Assembly: GCA_002796305.1 (NCBI GenBank)
Contig: PCWZ01000050.1
Span: 1 to 45,917, forward strand
From: Deltaproteobacteria bacterium CG11_big_fil_rev_8_21_14_0_20_49_13
GTDB lineage: Bacteria; UBA10199; GCA-002796325; 1-14-0-20-49-13
Length of the DNA: 45,917 nt
Reading direction: 5' to 3'
The first letter of the stretch is position 1. Each line of letters opens with the position of its first letter. The notes under the pieces were generated by a model that saw nothing but the letters and a program-made list of their open reading frames with translations, was not told the DNA's origin and did not search any database. A program made the position numbers and the translations under genes. This document shows positions 25,021-35,792 of the stretch, piece by piece.

Positions 25021-25310
25021 ACACCCTCAAATAATTCTATCTTGTTACCTTTCTTCAAAGTAACAATCGCCTTTTTCCATTTTTGCGCAGGTATGGGACG
25101 CCTAGAACGTGGATTGACTCTCGCCTTTCCATGAACCGTTATGGTCCTTACACCGGTCACATTGACCTTAAAAATTTTCTCGACCGCTTTCTTCACATCA
25201 TCCTTGGTGGCCTGAGGATCGACCGAGAAATAATATTTATTCACTTCGGCCTTGCCTTGAGTCACCTTTTCGGTGATCAGCGGTTCTTTTATAACGTAGT
25301 ATACATCCAT
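25017..25310 (-). CDS. rplW: 50S ribosomal protein L23
   Basis: The 97-aa protein starts [20 protein letters not shown] and contains [20 protein letters not shown]. It sits at the tunnel exit and docks trigger factor and SRP. Position and length are normal. Confidence 0.98.
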   Translation of the reverse strand: MDVYYVIKEPLITEKVTQGKAEVNKYYFSVDPQATKDDVKKAVEKIFKVNVTGVRTITVHGKARVNPRSRRPIPAQKWKKAIVTLKKGNKIELFEGV

Positions 25311-25319
25311 AAAATAAGT

Positions 25320-25353
25320 TTTTAAGTGCTTAAGCGTTTAAGTGTTTATAAGA
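25320..25353 (-). repeat. Short heptamer tract, rplD-rplW gap
   Basis: Diverged copies of TTAAGTG/TTAAGCG/TTTAAGTG give a weak self-complementary tract around CTTAAG. It looks like a degenerate or single-arm member of the hairpin set. Confidence 0.5.
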
Positions 25354-25359
25354 ACCACA

Positions 25360-25983
25360 TTAGACACTAAGCCTATTGGCGATATTGCCAATAGAATCCT
25401 TTGTTAATATCAAATTTTCGTACTTGAACAGATCGAGAATGCTCAGGTCCTTATCGCGAATGACCTTCATATAAGGAATGTTCCTGACCGACCTTTGGGT
25501 CTTATCGTCCGCGTTGTCAGCAACGAAAACACCGCTCTTCATCTCCCACTTTGAAAGTGTCTTTGCCATCTTTGAGGTCTTTCCATCCTTGGAAACAAAA
25601 TCGGAGACGACAAACAACGCCCCTTCCTTGTTCTTAAGAGAGAGAGCCATTCTCAAGGCAACCTTCTTCTGCTTCTTGGGCATCTCAATATGCCAATCCC
25701 TTGGAAGAGGACCGAATGTGACTCCGCCACCCACAAAGATAGGGCTTCTTATCGAACCGTGACGTGCGCGGCCGGTCCCTTTTTGTTTGTACGGCTTCTT
25801 TCCGCCGCCCCTTATCTCGGAGCGCGTTTTAGTCTTAACGGTACCCTGTCTCTTGTTATTGAGCGCGATCGTAACCGCCTGATGAAGGATGGCCTTATTA
25901 ACTTCAACGTTAAATACGGCGTCGGGGAGTTCGATCTCTCCAACCTTCTCCTTGTTAATGTCGTATACTGCTGTAACGGTCAT
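25360..25983 (-). CDS. rplD: 50S ribosomal protein L4
   Basis: The 207-aa protein has the tunnel-lining loop with KTRSEIRGGGKKPYKQKGTG and RHGSIRSPIFVGGG. In E. coli L4 also represses the S10 operon; no matching leader could be assigned here because rpsJ follows tuf directly. The start at 25983 is MTVTAVYDINKEKVGEIELP. Confidence 0.98.
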   Translation of the reverse strand: MTVTAVYDINKEKVGEIELPDAVFNVEVNKAILHQAVTIALNNKRQGTVKTKTRSEIRGGGKKPYKQKGTGRARHGSIRSPIFVGGGVTFGPLPRDWHIEMPKKQKKVALRMALSLKNKEGALFVVSDFVSKDGKTSKMAKTLSKWEMKSGVFVADNADDKTQRSVRNIPYMKVIRDKDLSILDLFKYENLILTKDSIGNIANRLSV

Positions 25984-26001
25984 AAAATGTTCCTTCGTTC
26001 T

Positions 26002-26628
26002 TTATAGAGATTTATTGTTTATAACGACCAATCCGTTCTTTGCACCCGGTATAGATCCATCAACAAACATAAGGTTTCTCTCTTTGTCGATGTCAAAGAC
26101 CTTAAGGTTCTTTACGGTGCGCGAGGTATTACCCAGCTGTCCGGACATGTGGGTTCCAGCCAGAACTCTTCCGGGCCAGGTACGCATACCAACAGAACCG
26201 GCAGTCCTGTGAAACTTGCTTCCATGGCCCGACGGACCACCCTTCATGTGCCAGCGTTTTATGACGCCCTGGAAGCCTTTGCCCTTTGTGACACCGATAA
26301 CATCGATTATGTCGCCCTTTTTAAAAAGCGTGACATCGATCTCCTTGCCGACATCAAGACCTTCCGACTTGGCGGGCTTGAACTCTTTCATATACCTGAA
26401 AGACTTGGTACCTGCCTTCTTGAAGACCCCTGTCATGGGCTTGTTGACGCGCTTTTCCTTGATGACGGGTTCAAAACCTACACAGATGGCATCGTAACCG
26501 TCGGTCGCCTTGGACTTCCTTCTTACGATAGTGCAAGGACCGGCTTCAACAACGGTGACCGAAACGGGTTCTCCGTTCTCACCGAATATCTGTGTCATTC
26601 CCAATTTTTTTCCTAATAAGCCTAGCAT
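26002..26628 (-). CDS. rplC: 50S ribosomal protein L3
   Basis: Read from MLGLLGKKLGMTQIFGENGE at 26628 (208 aa); the frame open from 26679 begins in the repeat. It has KGGPSGHGSKFHRTAGSVGM and PGRVLAGTHMSGQLG. The glutamine that PrmB methylates in E. coli is replaced by methionine in GSVGM. Confidence 0.98.
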   Translation of the reverse strand: MLGLLGKKLGMTQIFGENGEPVSVTVVEAGPCTIVRRKSKATDGYDAICVGFEPVIKEKRVNKPMTGVFKKAGTKSFRYMKEFKPAKSEGLDVGKEIDVTLFKKGDIIDVIGVTKGKGFQGVIKRWHMKGGPSGHGSKFHRTAGSVGMRTWPGRVLAGTHMSGQLGNTSRTVKNLKVFDIDKERNLMFVDGSIPGAKNGLVVINNKSL

Positions 26629-26636
26629 ATTTATTA

Positions 26637-26713
26637 TCAGGTTTATAGGTCTACAGGTCCTTAGGTTCAAAGGATTCAACCTTCCAACCTACTAACTTTC
26701 TAACCTACCAACC
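26637..26713 (-). repeat. Tandem-unit quasi-palindrome, rpsJ-rplC gap
   Basis: About five diverged octamers of the type AGGTTTAT, AGGTCTAC and AGGTCCTT are followed by complementary CCAACCTA/CTAACCTA-like octamers. The inner stem is AGGTT/AACCT. It is more degenerate than the other members. Confidence 0.7.
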
Positions 26714-26717
26714 GCCT

Positions 26718-27040
26718 TTACAACATCTTAATCTCGACTTCCACGCCGCTGGCCAAATCCAGCTTCATCAACGCATCAACCGTCTGTTGCGTCGGTTCCA
26801 GGATATCGATCAGCCTTTTGTGAGTCCTGATCTCAAACTGTTCGCGGGACTTTTTGTCAACGTGCGGGGAACATAGCACAGTGTAACGCTCGATGTCCGT
26901 CGGAAGCGGCACCGGACCAGCCACCATCGCACCTGTCCTCTTGGCTGTTTCGACTATCTCTTTTGTGGATTGGTCTAAGAGCCTTGAGTCAAAGCCCTTG
27001 AGCCTGATCCTTATGCGCTGATTTTTATCGTGTTCGGCCA

Positions 27041-27041
<1 letters not shown>
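26718..27041 (-). CDS. rpsJ: 30S ribosomal protein S10
   Basis: The 107-aa protein contains [20 protein letters not shown] and the conserved loop segment with [19 protein letters not shown]. It also serves as NusE in antitermination. Its start overlaps the tuf stop by one base, so str and S10 operons are joined here. Confidence 0.98.
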
Positions 27042-28246
<1,205 letters not shown>

Positions 28247-28259
28247 AGTTCCTCCCAAG

Positions 28260-30338
28260 TTATTTTTTAGTCAGCTCTTCCAATACATTTTTGGGTACCT
28301 GCTCGTAGTGCGAAAATTGCATCGAGTAGGTCGCCCGACCCTGTGTCACGGAGCGCAAGGATGTAGCATATCCAAACATTTTTGCAAGAGGTACTTGCGC
28401 AACAACTATATGACTTCCGGACCTGATCTCTGAGCGCATAATCTTGCCTCTTCTGGCATTGAGATCGCCCGAAACGGGACCCAAAAAATCGTCCGGTGTG
28501 ACCACTTCCATGCTCATGATAGGCTCCAAAATGGTCGGACCGGCCTTGGCGCAGGCATCCTTAAAACCCATAGATGCCGCTATTTTAAAGGCCATTTCGT
28601 TGGAATCTACCTCATGGTAGCTACCGTCAAACACTGTGACCTTAACATCCACCACCGGATACGATGCCATAACGCCTGCCGAAAGCGCCTCTTCGAGACC
28701 CTTTCGGGCTGCGGTAATGAACTCTCTGGGAACTCGTCCACCCTTAACTTCATCAACAAATTCAAAGCCTTTGCCGCGTTCTGCCGGAGCAACCTTAAGC
28801 CAAACATGGCCGTATTGACCCCTGCCGCCCGTCTGACGGATATATTTGCCTTCTGCCTCTGCCTCTCTTGTGACGGTCTCCCTATAAGCGACCTGAGGCG
28901 CGCCAACGTTAGCATCAACGCTAAATTCACGCTTCATGCGGTCAACAATGATCTCCAAGTGAAGCTCGCCCATACCGGAAATGATCGTCTGGCCGGTATC
29001 GGAATCGACCTTTACCCTGAATGAGGGATCTTCAAGGGCTAATTTTTGAAGGGCAATATCAAGTTTTCCCTGGTCGGCCTTTGTCTTTGGCTCAACCGCA
29101 ACGGCTATGACCGGGTCCGGAAATTCCATAGATTCGAGGACAATAGGCGCTCCGACATCGCAAAGGGTTTCACCAGTTGTCGTGAATTTAAGACCGACCG
29201 CGGCGGCAATATCACCTGTTGTGACAGATTTTACCTCTTCCCTTTTATTTGCGTGCATCCTGACAAGACGCCCGATACGTTCGTTCTTTCTCTTTATCGG
29301 ATTGTAAACAGAGCTACCTGATTCCAACTTGCCCGAATAGACCCTTATATATGTAAGCTGACCGACGTAAGGGTCTGTAGCTATCTTGAATGCAATAGCT
29401 GACAGCGGTTCAGTTTCTGTGGCGTTACGTATTATTTTCTTTTCCTTATCATCTTCATGATAACCTTCGACCGGAGGCCTGTCGAGGGGTGAAGGGAGAA
29501 GATTGACCACGGCATCGAGCAACTGCTGAACGCCCTTGTTCTTAAAGGCGGCTCCGCAAAATACAGGAGTAACCCTCATTGTAAGAGTGGACTCGCGTGC
29601 GCACTTAAGGATCTCGTCTTCTGTCAATGACTGACCTTCAAGATATTTATGAAGGAGCTCTTCATCTGATTCAACCACCGCTTCAATAAGCATCTCCCGG
29701 AGTTCTGCCACTTCATCTATCAGTTCCGCTGGCATCTCTTTTTCGGTTACGGTCGCTCCGCTATCCGATTCCTTATAATAGATGGCCTTTCCCTTTATGA
29801 CATCCACAACCCCGTCAAAATTATCACCGGCACCGATCGGCAGTTGGAAACAGACCGGATGTGTGTGCAGGCGTTCGCGCATCATCTTGACCACACGCCT
29901 AAAATCAGCTCCCGTTCTGTCCATCTTATTAATGAAGGCTATCCTTGGAACATGATACTTTGTGGCCTGGCGCCAGACTGTTTCTGATTGGGGTTCAACT
30001 CCGCCCACTGCGCAGAAAACACCGACCGCACCGTCTAATACGCGCAAAGACCTCTCGACCTCGATCGTGAAATCGACGTGGCCTGGGGTGTCTATGATAT
30101 TGATCTGATGCCCGTCCCACTCGCATGTGGTCGCGGCTGAAGTTATCGTGATGCCGCGCTCCTGCTCCTGTTCCATCCAATCCATAACGGCGGCGCCATT
30201 GTGGACCTCACCTATTTTGTAGGTCTTACCGGTATAAAAAAGTATGCGCTCGGACACGGTGGTCTTACCCGCGTCAATATGGGCCATGATGCCGATATTA
30301 CGCATCTTTTGCAGTTTTTCTTTTTCTTTAGTGTCCAT
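28260..30338 (-). CDS. fusA: Elongation factor G
   Basis: Read from [20 protein letters not shown] at 30338, giving 692 aa. The GTPase that drives translocation shows [33 protein letters not shown] and [10 protein letters not shown], then domains II to V ([30 protein letters not shown]). The start has no ribosome binding site: a hairpin with a U-tract ends 4 nt upstream. An in-frame TTG at 30356 lies inside that hairpin, and Met12 is a second alternative. Confidence 0.98.
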   Translation of the reverse strand: MDTKEKEKLQKMRNIGIMAHIDAGKTTVSERILFYTGKTYKIGEVHNGAAVMDWMEQEQERGITITSAATTCEWDGHQINIIDTPGHVDFTIEVERSLRVLDGAVGVFCAVGGVEPQSETVWRQATKYHVPRIAFINKMDRTGADFRRVVKMMRERLHTHPVCFQLPIGAGDNFDGVVDVIKGKAIYYKESDSGATVTEKEMPAELIDEVAELREMLIEAVVESDEELLHKYLEGQSLTEDEILKCARESTLTMRVTPVFCGAAFKNKGVQQLLDAVVNLLPSPLDRPPVEGYHEDDKEKKIIRNATETEPLSAIAFKIATDPYVGQLTYIRVYSGKLESGSSVYNPIKRKNERIGRLVRMHANKREEVKSVTTGDIAAAVGLKFTTTGETLCDVGAPIVLESMEFPDPVIAVAVEPKTKADQGKLDIALQKLALEDPSFRVKVDSDTGQTIISGMGELHLEIIVDRMKREFSVDANVGAPQVAYRETVTREAEAEGKYIRQTGGRGQYGHVWLKVAPAERGKGFEFVDEVKGGRVPREFITAARKGLEEALSAGVMASYPVVDVKVTVFDGSYHEVDSNEMAFKIAASMGFKDACAKAGPTILEPIMSMEVVTPDDFLGPVSGDLNARRGKIMRSEIRSGSHIVVAQVPLAKMFGYATSLRSVTQGRATYSMQFSHYEQVPKNVLEELTKK

Positions 30339-30342
30339 ACAT

Positions 30343-30382
30343 AAAAAAAGGCTCAATTGGCAACCAGGCCAACCGAGCCTTT
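30343..30382 (-). terminator. Intrinsic-terminator-like hairpin directly before the fusA start
   Basis: In the transcript, 30382-30368 pairs with 30361-30347 over 15 bp (two G-U pairs, none of which would pair on the other strand), with a 6-nt loop. The U7 tract ends at 30343, 4 nt before the fusA AUG. By shape it is a classic intrinsic terminator or attenuator between rpsG and fusA. Confidence 0.8.
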
Positions 30383-30417
30383 GGTACCTCTTTTAATTAG
30401 AACGCCCGCTAATTTTA

Positions 30418-30486
30418 CCGGCCGCGCTTGCCGCGGAAACCGGGTATCTTCTATTCACCCCCCGAAAGGGCGTTAAACCTTCGGGG
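30418..30486 (-). promoter_or_regulatory. Two further hairpins in the rpsG-fusA gap
   Basis: One stem is CCGG plus CCGCG/CGCGG at 30418-30443. The other is CCCCGAAAGG with CCTTCGGGG at 30460-30486. Together with the terminator-like hairpin they make a folded leader of about 170 nt. It is unlike the tandem-unit repeats of other gaps and may regulate fusA-tuf. Confidence 0.5.
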
Positions 30487-30507
30487 AAGCACTAGAAAAC
30501 ACTGAAT

Positions 30508-30981
30508 TTAGAACTTGAAGTGCGCAAAAGCCTTGTTGGCCTCAGCCATCTTATGTACTTCTTCGCGCTTCTTGCACGCCGCACCCTTGCTCTCAAATGC
30601 TTCAGAAATCTCGCCGGCGAGGCGTTTTTCCATCGTCTTCTCGCTTCTGTTACGGGCCGCCTCTAAAAGCCAGCGGAGTCCCAAACTCTGTTTCCTGTCG
30701 GTGCGGACTTCGGTAGGAACCTGATAGTTGGCTCCGCCTACTCTTCTGGAACGAACTTCAACATAAGGCTTTATGTTCTCCAAAGCCTGCTTGAATATCT
30801 TGACAGGATCGTCCTTCTTCAACTCCTGAATGATATCAAATGCGCCATACGTGATCTTTTCCGCGGTGGATTTCTTTCCATTCCACATGATCTTGTTGAT
30901 CAGCGCGGAGATAAGCTTGTCTCCGAACTTCGGATCGGGAATCACCTCTCTCTTTAACGAACCTCTTTTTCTTCTTGGCAT
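30508..30981 (-). CDS. rpsG: 30S ribosomal protein S7
   Basis: The 157-aa protein starts MPRRKRGSLKREVIPDPKFG and has KPYVEVRSRRVGGANYQVPT and RWLLEAARNRSEKTMEKRLA. It starts assembly of the 30S head. In E. coli it represses its operon by binding between rpsL and rpsG. Confidence 0.98.
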   Translation of the reverse strand: MPRRKRGSLKREVIPDPKFGDKLISALINKIMWNGKKSTAEKITYGAFDIIQELKKDDPVKIFKQALENIKPYVEVRSRRVGGANYQVPTEVRTDRKQSLGLRWLLEAARNRSEKTMEKRLAGEISEAFESKGAACKKREEVHKMAEANKAFAHFKF

Positions 30982-30982
30982 A

Positions 30983-31048
30983 TTAACTGTAGTGAACAGT
31001 TATTAGTTAACAGTTAACAGTGAACTGTTAACTAGTTAACTGTTAACT
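30983..31048 (-). repeat. Heptamer-armed hairpin, rpsL-rpsG gap
   Basis: Units such as AGTTAAC and AGTGAAC are arranged as near-perfect inverted copies. The inner stem of about 11 bp is centred near 31017 and is followed by interrupted pairing to both ends. It reaches the rpsL stop codon. Confidence 0.78.
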
Positions 31049-31418
31049 ATTTGGGCCTTTTGGCTCCGTATTTAGAGCGGCTCTGTTTTCTTTTTTCTAC
31101 TCCCATTGTATCCAACGTTCCTCTTACAATATGATATCTCACACCCGGAAGATCCTTCACACGGCCGCCTCTTACAAGAACAACTGAATGCTCCTGCAGA
31201 TTGTGACCTTCACCGGGGATATATCCTGTCACTTCAAGTCCATTGGTGAGTCTGATACGCGCAACTTTTCTCAAAGCCGAGTTAGGCTTTTTAGGCGTTG
31301 TTGTATAAACCCTTACGCAAACTCCGCGCTTCTGCGGGCATGTTTGAAGTGCCGGCGCGGCGTTGCGCCATCTGACCTTCGTCCTTCCAGAACTCACTAA
31401 CTGATTTATCGTTGGCAT
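31047..31418 (-). CDS. rpsL: 30S ribosomal protein S12
   Basis: The 123-aa decoding-centre protein starts [20 protein letters not shown]. The streptomycin-linked sites have wild-type residues ([10 protein letters not shown] and [13 protein letters not shown]). It is the first gene after a promoter and a tandem repeat leader. Confidence 0.98.
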   Translation of the reverse strand: MPTINQLVSSGRTKVRWRNAAPALQTCPQKRGVCVRVYTTTPKKPNSALRKVARIRLTNGLEVTGYIPGEGHNLQEHSVVLVRGGRVKDLPGVRYHIVRGTLDTMGVEKRKQSRSKYGAKRPK

Positions 31419-31419
31419 A

Positions 31420-31518
31420 TTAACTGCAGTTAATAGTTACTAGTAAACTGTTCACTGTTCACTGTTCACTGTTCACTGTTCACTGTTCACTGTTCACTGT
31501 TCACTGTTCACTGTTCAC
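31420..31518 (-). repeat. Ten-copy heptamer tandem repeat in the rpsL leader
   Basis: CTGTTCA is repeated ten times without error (31448-31517). Next to it lies a short diverged complementary region (31420-31447, with GCAGTTAATAGTTACTAG) that could pair with the first copies. It lies between the promoter and rpsL, so it would be part of the 5' leader. Copy number is probably unstable. Confidence 0.9.
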
Positions 31519-31536
31519 CTTCTTAAAAGGTGCGGA

Positions 31537-31565
31537 CTCGTAACAAAAACCCTTTGTATTGTCAA
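31537..31565 (-). promoter_or_regulatory. Promoter of the rpsL-rpsG-fusA-tuf operon
   Basis: TTGACA (31565-31560), 17 nt, then TACGAG (31542-31537) and the GC-rich TCCGC. The surrounding sequence AAGTCCTTGACA and TCCGC is shared with the promoter at 44923-44951, which supports both. It lies directly after rpoC on the upstream side. Confidence 0.72.
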
Positions 31566-31587
31566 GGACTTTACTCACGATTATTAT

Positions 31588-34500
31588 TTATGTCCTGGCC
31601 TCTACCTGTTCCTCGGTGACTATGACCTGTTCGGAGGCTAAACCTTCTTTATTTTCAACCTCTTCCGCCTCTATCTTAACATCGCGATATCTCCTAAGCC
31701 CCGTGCCTGCAGGTATCGGACGACCCATGATAACGTTCTCTTTTAATCCGCGCAGATAGTCAACTCTTCCTACCGAAGCCGCCTCGGTGAGGACCTTTGT
31801 TGTCTCCTGGAAGCTTGCCGCGGAGATGAAACTATCGGTCGAAAGAGCCGCCTTCGTGATACCTAAAAGGATAGTTTCCGCAACGGCCGGCTTTCCACCT
31901 TTTTTCTTAATAGCCTCATTGGCTTCGTCGAACGATGACTTGTCGACCTGCTCATCAACGAGGAACAGAGTGTCACCGGCATCTATGATGCGGACATTTC
32001 TGAGCATTCTTCTTACGATGACCTCGATATGTTTGTCATTGATGCGAACACCTTGCAATCTGTAAACTTCCTGCACTTCATCGACAAGATAACTTGCAAG
32101 AGCCTTCTCACCTTTGACCTTTAATATGTCATGCGGATTAGAAGAGCCGTCCATCAAAGCTTCGCCGGACTTCACAATATCTCCTTCGTGCGCTGTAATA
32201 TGTTTTCCGCGGGGGATCAGATATTCCATGGCGCCTCCTACAGGAGGAGTGACAATGATCTTACGTTTACCTTTTGAATCTTTCCCGAAGGAGACAACGC
32301 CGTCGATCTCAGTAATAATGGCGAACTCTTTCGGTTTTCTTGCTTCGAAAAGTTCGGCAACACGCGGAAGGCCGCCGGTGATATCTTTGGTCTTCGTAGT
32401 TTCGCGGGGAATCTTTGCGATAATATCACCAGCCTGCATCGCATTGCCTTCACCAACAACGATATGCGCGCCGACGGGCAGGAGATATCTTGCATCGCGT
32501 TCGCTCCCGGGTATCTTCAGTGTCTTGCCATCGGTGTCCTTGATGGAGATACGCGGCCGAGTGTTCGGATCCTTTGAAATAGAGATGACCTTCTGCGCAA
32601 GACCCGTGACCTCATCGACTTGTTCCGACATCGAGAGACCTTCGACGATATCTCCGAATTTGATAACGCCGGTGACTTCGGTCAGAATAGGCATCGTGTA
32701 AGGATCCCACTCGGCGATCAATGATCCGGCCTTGACCTTATCGCCTTCATTGGCAAGAAGCACTGCCCCGTAGATCAATTTATATTTTTCGCGTTCACGA
32801 CCGTTCTCATCGATTATGCTCGCTTCGCCGTTTCTGTTCATGACGACAAGCTTCTTTTCTCTGTTAACGACCGTGTGGACATTGTGAAATTTCAGAAAGC
32901 CGTCGTGACGAACTTCGAGGGCTGACTGCTCTGCCCTTCTGGATGCGGTGCCGCCGATATGGAACGTTCTCATCGTCAGCTGCGTACCAGGTTCGCCTAT
33001 CGATTGTGCGGCGATGACACCAACCGCTTCGCCGAGGGAAACCACGCGGCCTCTTGCAAGGTCGCGCCCGTAGCATTTTGCGCAGATACCGACCTTGCAC
33101 TGACACGTCATGGCAGAACGGATCACGACCTTTTCAATACCCGCCTCTTCGATCTTTGCCACGTTCTCTTCATCAAGTTCCGCACCTGCCGGAACGATGA
33201 TCTCACCTGTGATCGGATCCAAGATATCCTTTAATGAAACACGGCCCAAGATCCTGTCGCTAAGCGGTTCTATCACTTCGCCACCTTCAACTAGCGGCTC
33301 CATGATGATGCCGTCAAGTGTTCCGCAATCTTCATCTGTCACCGTGCAATCCTGAACGACATCGACAAGACGGCGCGTGAGGTAACCTGAGTTAGCTGTC
33401 TTTAAAGCTGTATCGGCCAAACCTTTACGGGCTCCGTGGGTAGAAATGAAGTATTGGAGTACGTTGAGGCCTTCACGGAAATTGGCGGTGATCGGCGTCT
33501 CGATGATCTCGCCTGATGGTTTCGCCATCAATCCGCGCATGCCGGCCAGCTGTCTTATCTGCTGAGCCGAGCCTCTGGCGCCGGAATCGGCCATGACGAA
33601 TATCGGGTTGAAGCCCGCCGGTTCATTAGCAGTACGACCGGCTTTGATCTCCCTCATCATTTCCGCGGCTACCTGATCCGTGGTTCCTGCCCATATATCG
33701 ACCACCTTATTATATTTTTCGCCTGAGGTGATGAGACCGTTCACATACTGATCTTCAACCTCGCCTATCTCGGCGTTCGCACCATCGATCAACTCCTGTT
33801 TCCTTGTGGGGATCTTCATGTCATCGATGCAGATGGAGATACCGGAGATCGTTGCGAACTTGTAGCCGTAGGAACGGATATGATCCGCAAGAAGTACCGT
33901 CTCTTTGTCACCGCAGAGGCGGTAACATTGATCGATAAGGCTTGCGATCGCCTTCTTGTCCATGACCTTATTCACGTGTTCTTCAAAGTCGATGACCTTG
34001 GGGACTATATCATATAATAGAACGCGTCCGACCGTTGTCTCACGGATACGTCCCTGGAGCCTCACCTTTACCTTTGCCTGAAGGTCGACCTCTCCCTCAT
34101 CGTAGGCGATAGAAAGTTCCGCAGGGGATGAAAAGATCCTCCCCTCGCCCTTTACGGAAGGACGTTCGCGGGTCATCCAGTAGAGACCAAGCACCATATC
34201 CTGCGTGGGACCGATGATAGGTCTGCCGTTGGCAGGGGATAAAATGTTGTTCGTGGACATCATGAGCACACGGGCTTCGATCTGAGATTCGGTCGAGAGC
34301 GGAACGTGAACAGCCATCTGATCACCGTCGAAGTCGGCGTTGAACGCCGTACAAACGAGCGGATGGAGCTGAATGGCCTTGCCTTCGATAAGTACCGGCT
34401 CGAACGCCTGGAGACCTAGCCTATGGAGCGTGGGAGCGCGGTTAAGCATCACTGGATGCTCTTTAATGACCTCTTCCAACGCATCCCAGACCTCAGGTGT

Positions 34501-35712
34501 CTCTTTCTCCACCATGCGCCTCGCGCTCTTGATGGTAGAAACGAGTCCTTTAAGTTCTAATTTGTGATAGATGAACGGCTTGAAAAGCTCGAGCGCCATC
34601 TTCTTCGGAAGACCGCACTGATGCAAACGAAGCTCAGGACCGACGACTATGACAGAACGGCCGGAGTAGTCGACGCGTTTTCCGAGGAGATTCTGACGGA
34701 AACGACCCTGTTTACCCTTGAGCATGTCTGAAAGCGAACGAAGGGCCCTGCGCGAAGGTCCTGTAAAAGGCCTTGCGCGGCGGCCGTTATCAAATAGAGC
34801 GTCCACGGATTCCTGGAGCATTCTCTTTTCGTTCCTGATGATGATCTCCGGAGCGTTCAGGTCCAATAAGCGGCGCAAACGGTTATTTCTGTTGATTACG
34901 CGCCTGTAGAGGTCGTTCAGATCGGATGTTGCGAATCTTCCGCCATCGAGCGGCACCAAAGGCCTTAGATCGGGCGGAAGAACGGGAACCACTTCGAGCA
35001 TCATCCATTCGGGACGATTTCCTGCGTTCTTAAAGTTCTCGGCAAGTTTCAACCTTCTTGAAAGTTTCTTGCGAGTTGCTTCTGATTCGGTCTTTGCAAG
35101 GTCTTTTCGTAAACGTTTTGCAAGCTCGTCAAGATCTACCTTCTTTAGAATGTCGCGGATAACCTCTCCGCCTGTGCCGACCTTGAAGACCGGACCGTAC
35201 TTTTCGATGGCCTTCTGATATTCATTTTCGGTAAGGATTTCTCCCTCTGCAAGATCTGTCGTCGTGGGATCGACCACCGTATAAGCCTCACAATAAAGAA
35301 CTCTTTCGAGAGCCTTAAGAGTGACATCGAGCATCAGGCCGAGACGGCTTGGCAGGCTCTTTAGAAACCAAATATGGGCAACAGGTGAAGCAAGCGTGAT
35401 ATGCCCCATCCTTTCGCGCCGCACCTTTGACTGGATGACCTCGACACCGCACTTTTCGCAAACAATACCTCGGTGTTTCATCCTCTTGTACTTACCGCAG
35501 TTACATTCATAGTCCTTGACAGGCCCGAATATCTTAGCGCAGAAAAGACCGTCGCGCTCGGGCTTGAATGTGCGGTAGTTGATGGTCTCCGGCTTTTTAA
35601 CTTCGCCGTGCGACCATTCTTTTATCCTTTCCGGGGAGGCAAGTTTTATCTTCACTCCCGAGTAAGAGAGAGGATCCTTCGGTTTTTCAAAAAAGCTGTA
35701 GATGTCTGGCAT
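31588..35712 (-). CDS. rpoC: RNA polymerase beta' subunit
   Basis: The 1374-aa subunit is complete. The N-terminal zinc finger is [20 protein letters not shown], the catalytic loop is [16 protein letters not shown], and a second zinc site is [19 protein letters not shown]. The trigger-loop and bridge regions ([20 protein letters not shown]) are present. It lies after rpoB on the same strand, separated by one of the hairpin repeats. Confidence 0.99.
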   Translation of the reverse strand: MPDIYSFFEKPKDPLSYSGVKIKLASPERIKEWSHGEVKKPETINYRTFKPERDGLFCAKIFGPVKDYECNCGKYKRMKHRGIVCEKCGVEVIQSKVRRERMGHITLASPVAHIWFLKSLPSRLGLMLDVTLKALERVLYCEAYTVVDPTTTDLAEGEILTENEYQKAIEKYGPVFKVGTGGEVIRDILKKVDLDELAKRLRKDLAKTESEATRKKLSRRLKLAENFKNAGNRPEWMMLEVVPVLPPDLRPLVPLDGGRFATSDLNDLYRRVINRNNRLRRLLDLNAPEIIIRNEKRMLQESVDALFDNGRRARPFTGPSRRALRSLSDMLKGKQGRFRQNLLGKRVDYSGRSVIVVGPELRLHQCGLPKKMALELFKPFIYHKLELKGLVSTIKSARRMVEKETPEVWDALEEVIKEHPVMLNRAPTLHRLGLQAFEPVLIEGKAIQLHPLVCTAFNADFDGDQMAVHVPLSTESQIEARVLMMSTNNILSPANGRPIIGPTQDMVLGLYWMTRERPSVKGEGRIFSSPAELSIAYDEGEVDLQAKVKVRLQGRIRETTVGRVLLYDIVPKVIDFEEHVNKVMDKKAIASLIDQCYRLCGDKETVLLADHIRSYGYKFATISGISICIDDMKIPTRKQELIDGANAEIGEVEDQYVNGLITSGEKYNKVVDIWAGTTDQVAAEMMREIKAGRTANEPAGFNPIFVMADSGARGSAQQIRQLAGMRGLMAKPSGEIIETPITANFREGLNVLQYFISTHGARKGLADTALKTANSGYLTRRLVDVVQDCTVTDEDCGTLDGIIMEPLVEGGEVIEPLSDRILGRVSLKDILDPITGEIIVPAGAELDEENVAKIEEAGIEKVVIRSAMTCQCKVGICAKCYGRDLARGRVVSLGEAVGVIAAQSIGEPGTQLTMRTFHIGGTASRRAEQSALEVRHDGFLKFHNVHTVVNREKKLVVMNRNGEASIIDENGREREKYKLIYGAVLLANEGDKVKAGSLIAEWDPYTMPILTEVTGVIKFGDIVEGLSMSEQVDEVTGLAQKVISISKDPNTRPRISIKDTDGKTLKIPGSERDARYLLPVGAHIVVGEGNAMQAGDIIAKIPRETTKTKDITGGLPRVAELFEARKPKEFAIITEIDGVVSFGKDSKGKRKIIVTPPVGGAMEYLIPRGKHITAHEGDIVKSGEALMDGSSNPHDILKVKGEKALASYLVDEVQEVYRLQGVRINDKHIEVIVRRMLRNVRIIDAGDTLFLVDEQVDKSSFDEANEAIKKKGGKPAVAETILLGITKAALSTDSFISAASFQETTKVLTEAASVGRVDYLRGLKENVIMGRPIPAGTGLRRYRDVKIEAEEVENKEGLASEQVIVTEEQVEART

Positions 35713-35718
35713 ATTGAT

Positions 35719-35792
35719 GTTAGTTATGAGTTATGAGTTATGAGTTATGAGCATCAAAGCCCATTACCCATTACCCATCACTCATCACTCAT
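35719..35792 (-). repeat. Heptamer-armed hairpin, rpoB-rpoC gap
   Basis: Four copies of GTTATGA on the plus strand face CCCATTA/CTCATCA copies. By hand pairing the transcript forms a stem of about 32 bp with an 8-nt loop, G-U pairs, and A-A or G-A mismatches at pairs 6, 13, 20 and 27. The outer arm overlaps the rpoB stop codon. Confidence 0.88.

Noticed and set aside
31448-31517. Regular repeats resembling a CRISPR array
   Set aside because: The unit is only 7 nt with no spacers, so it is a simple tandem repeat.
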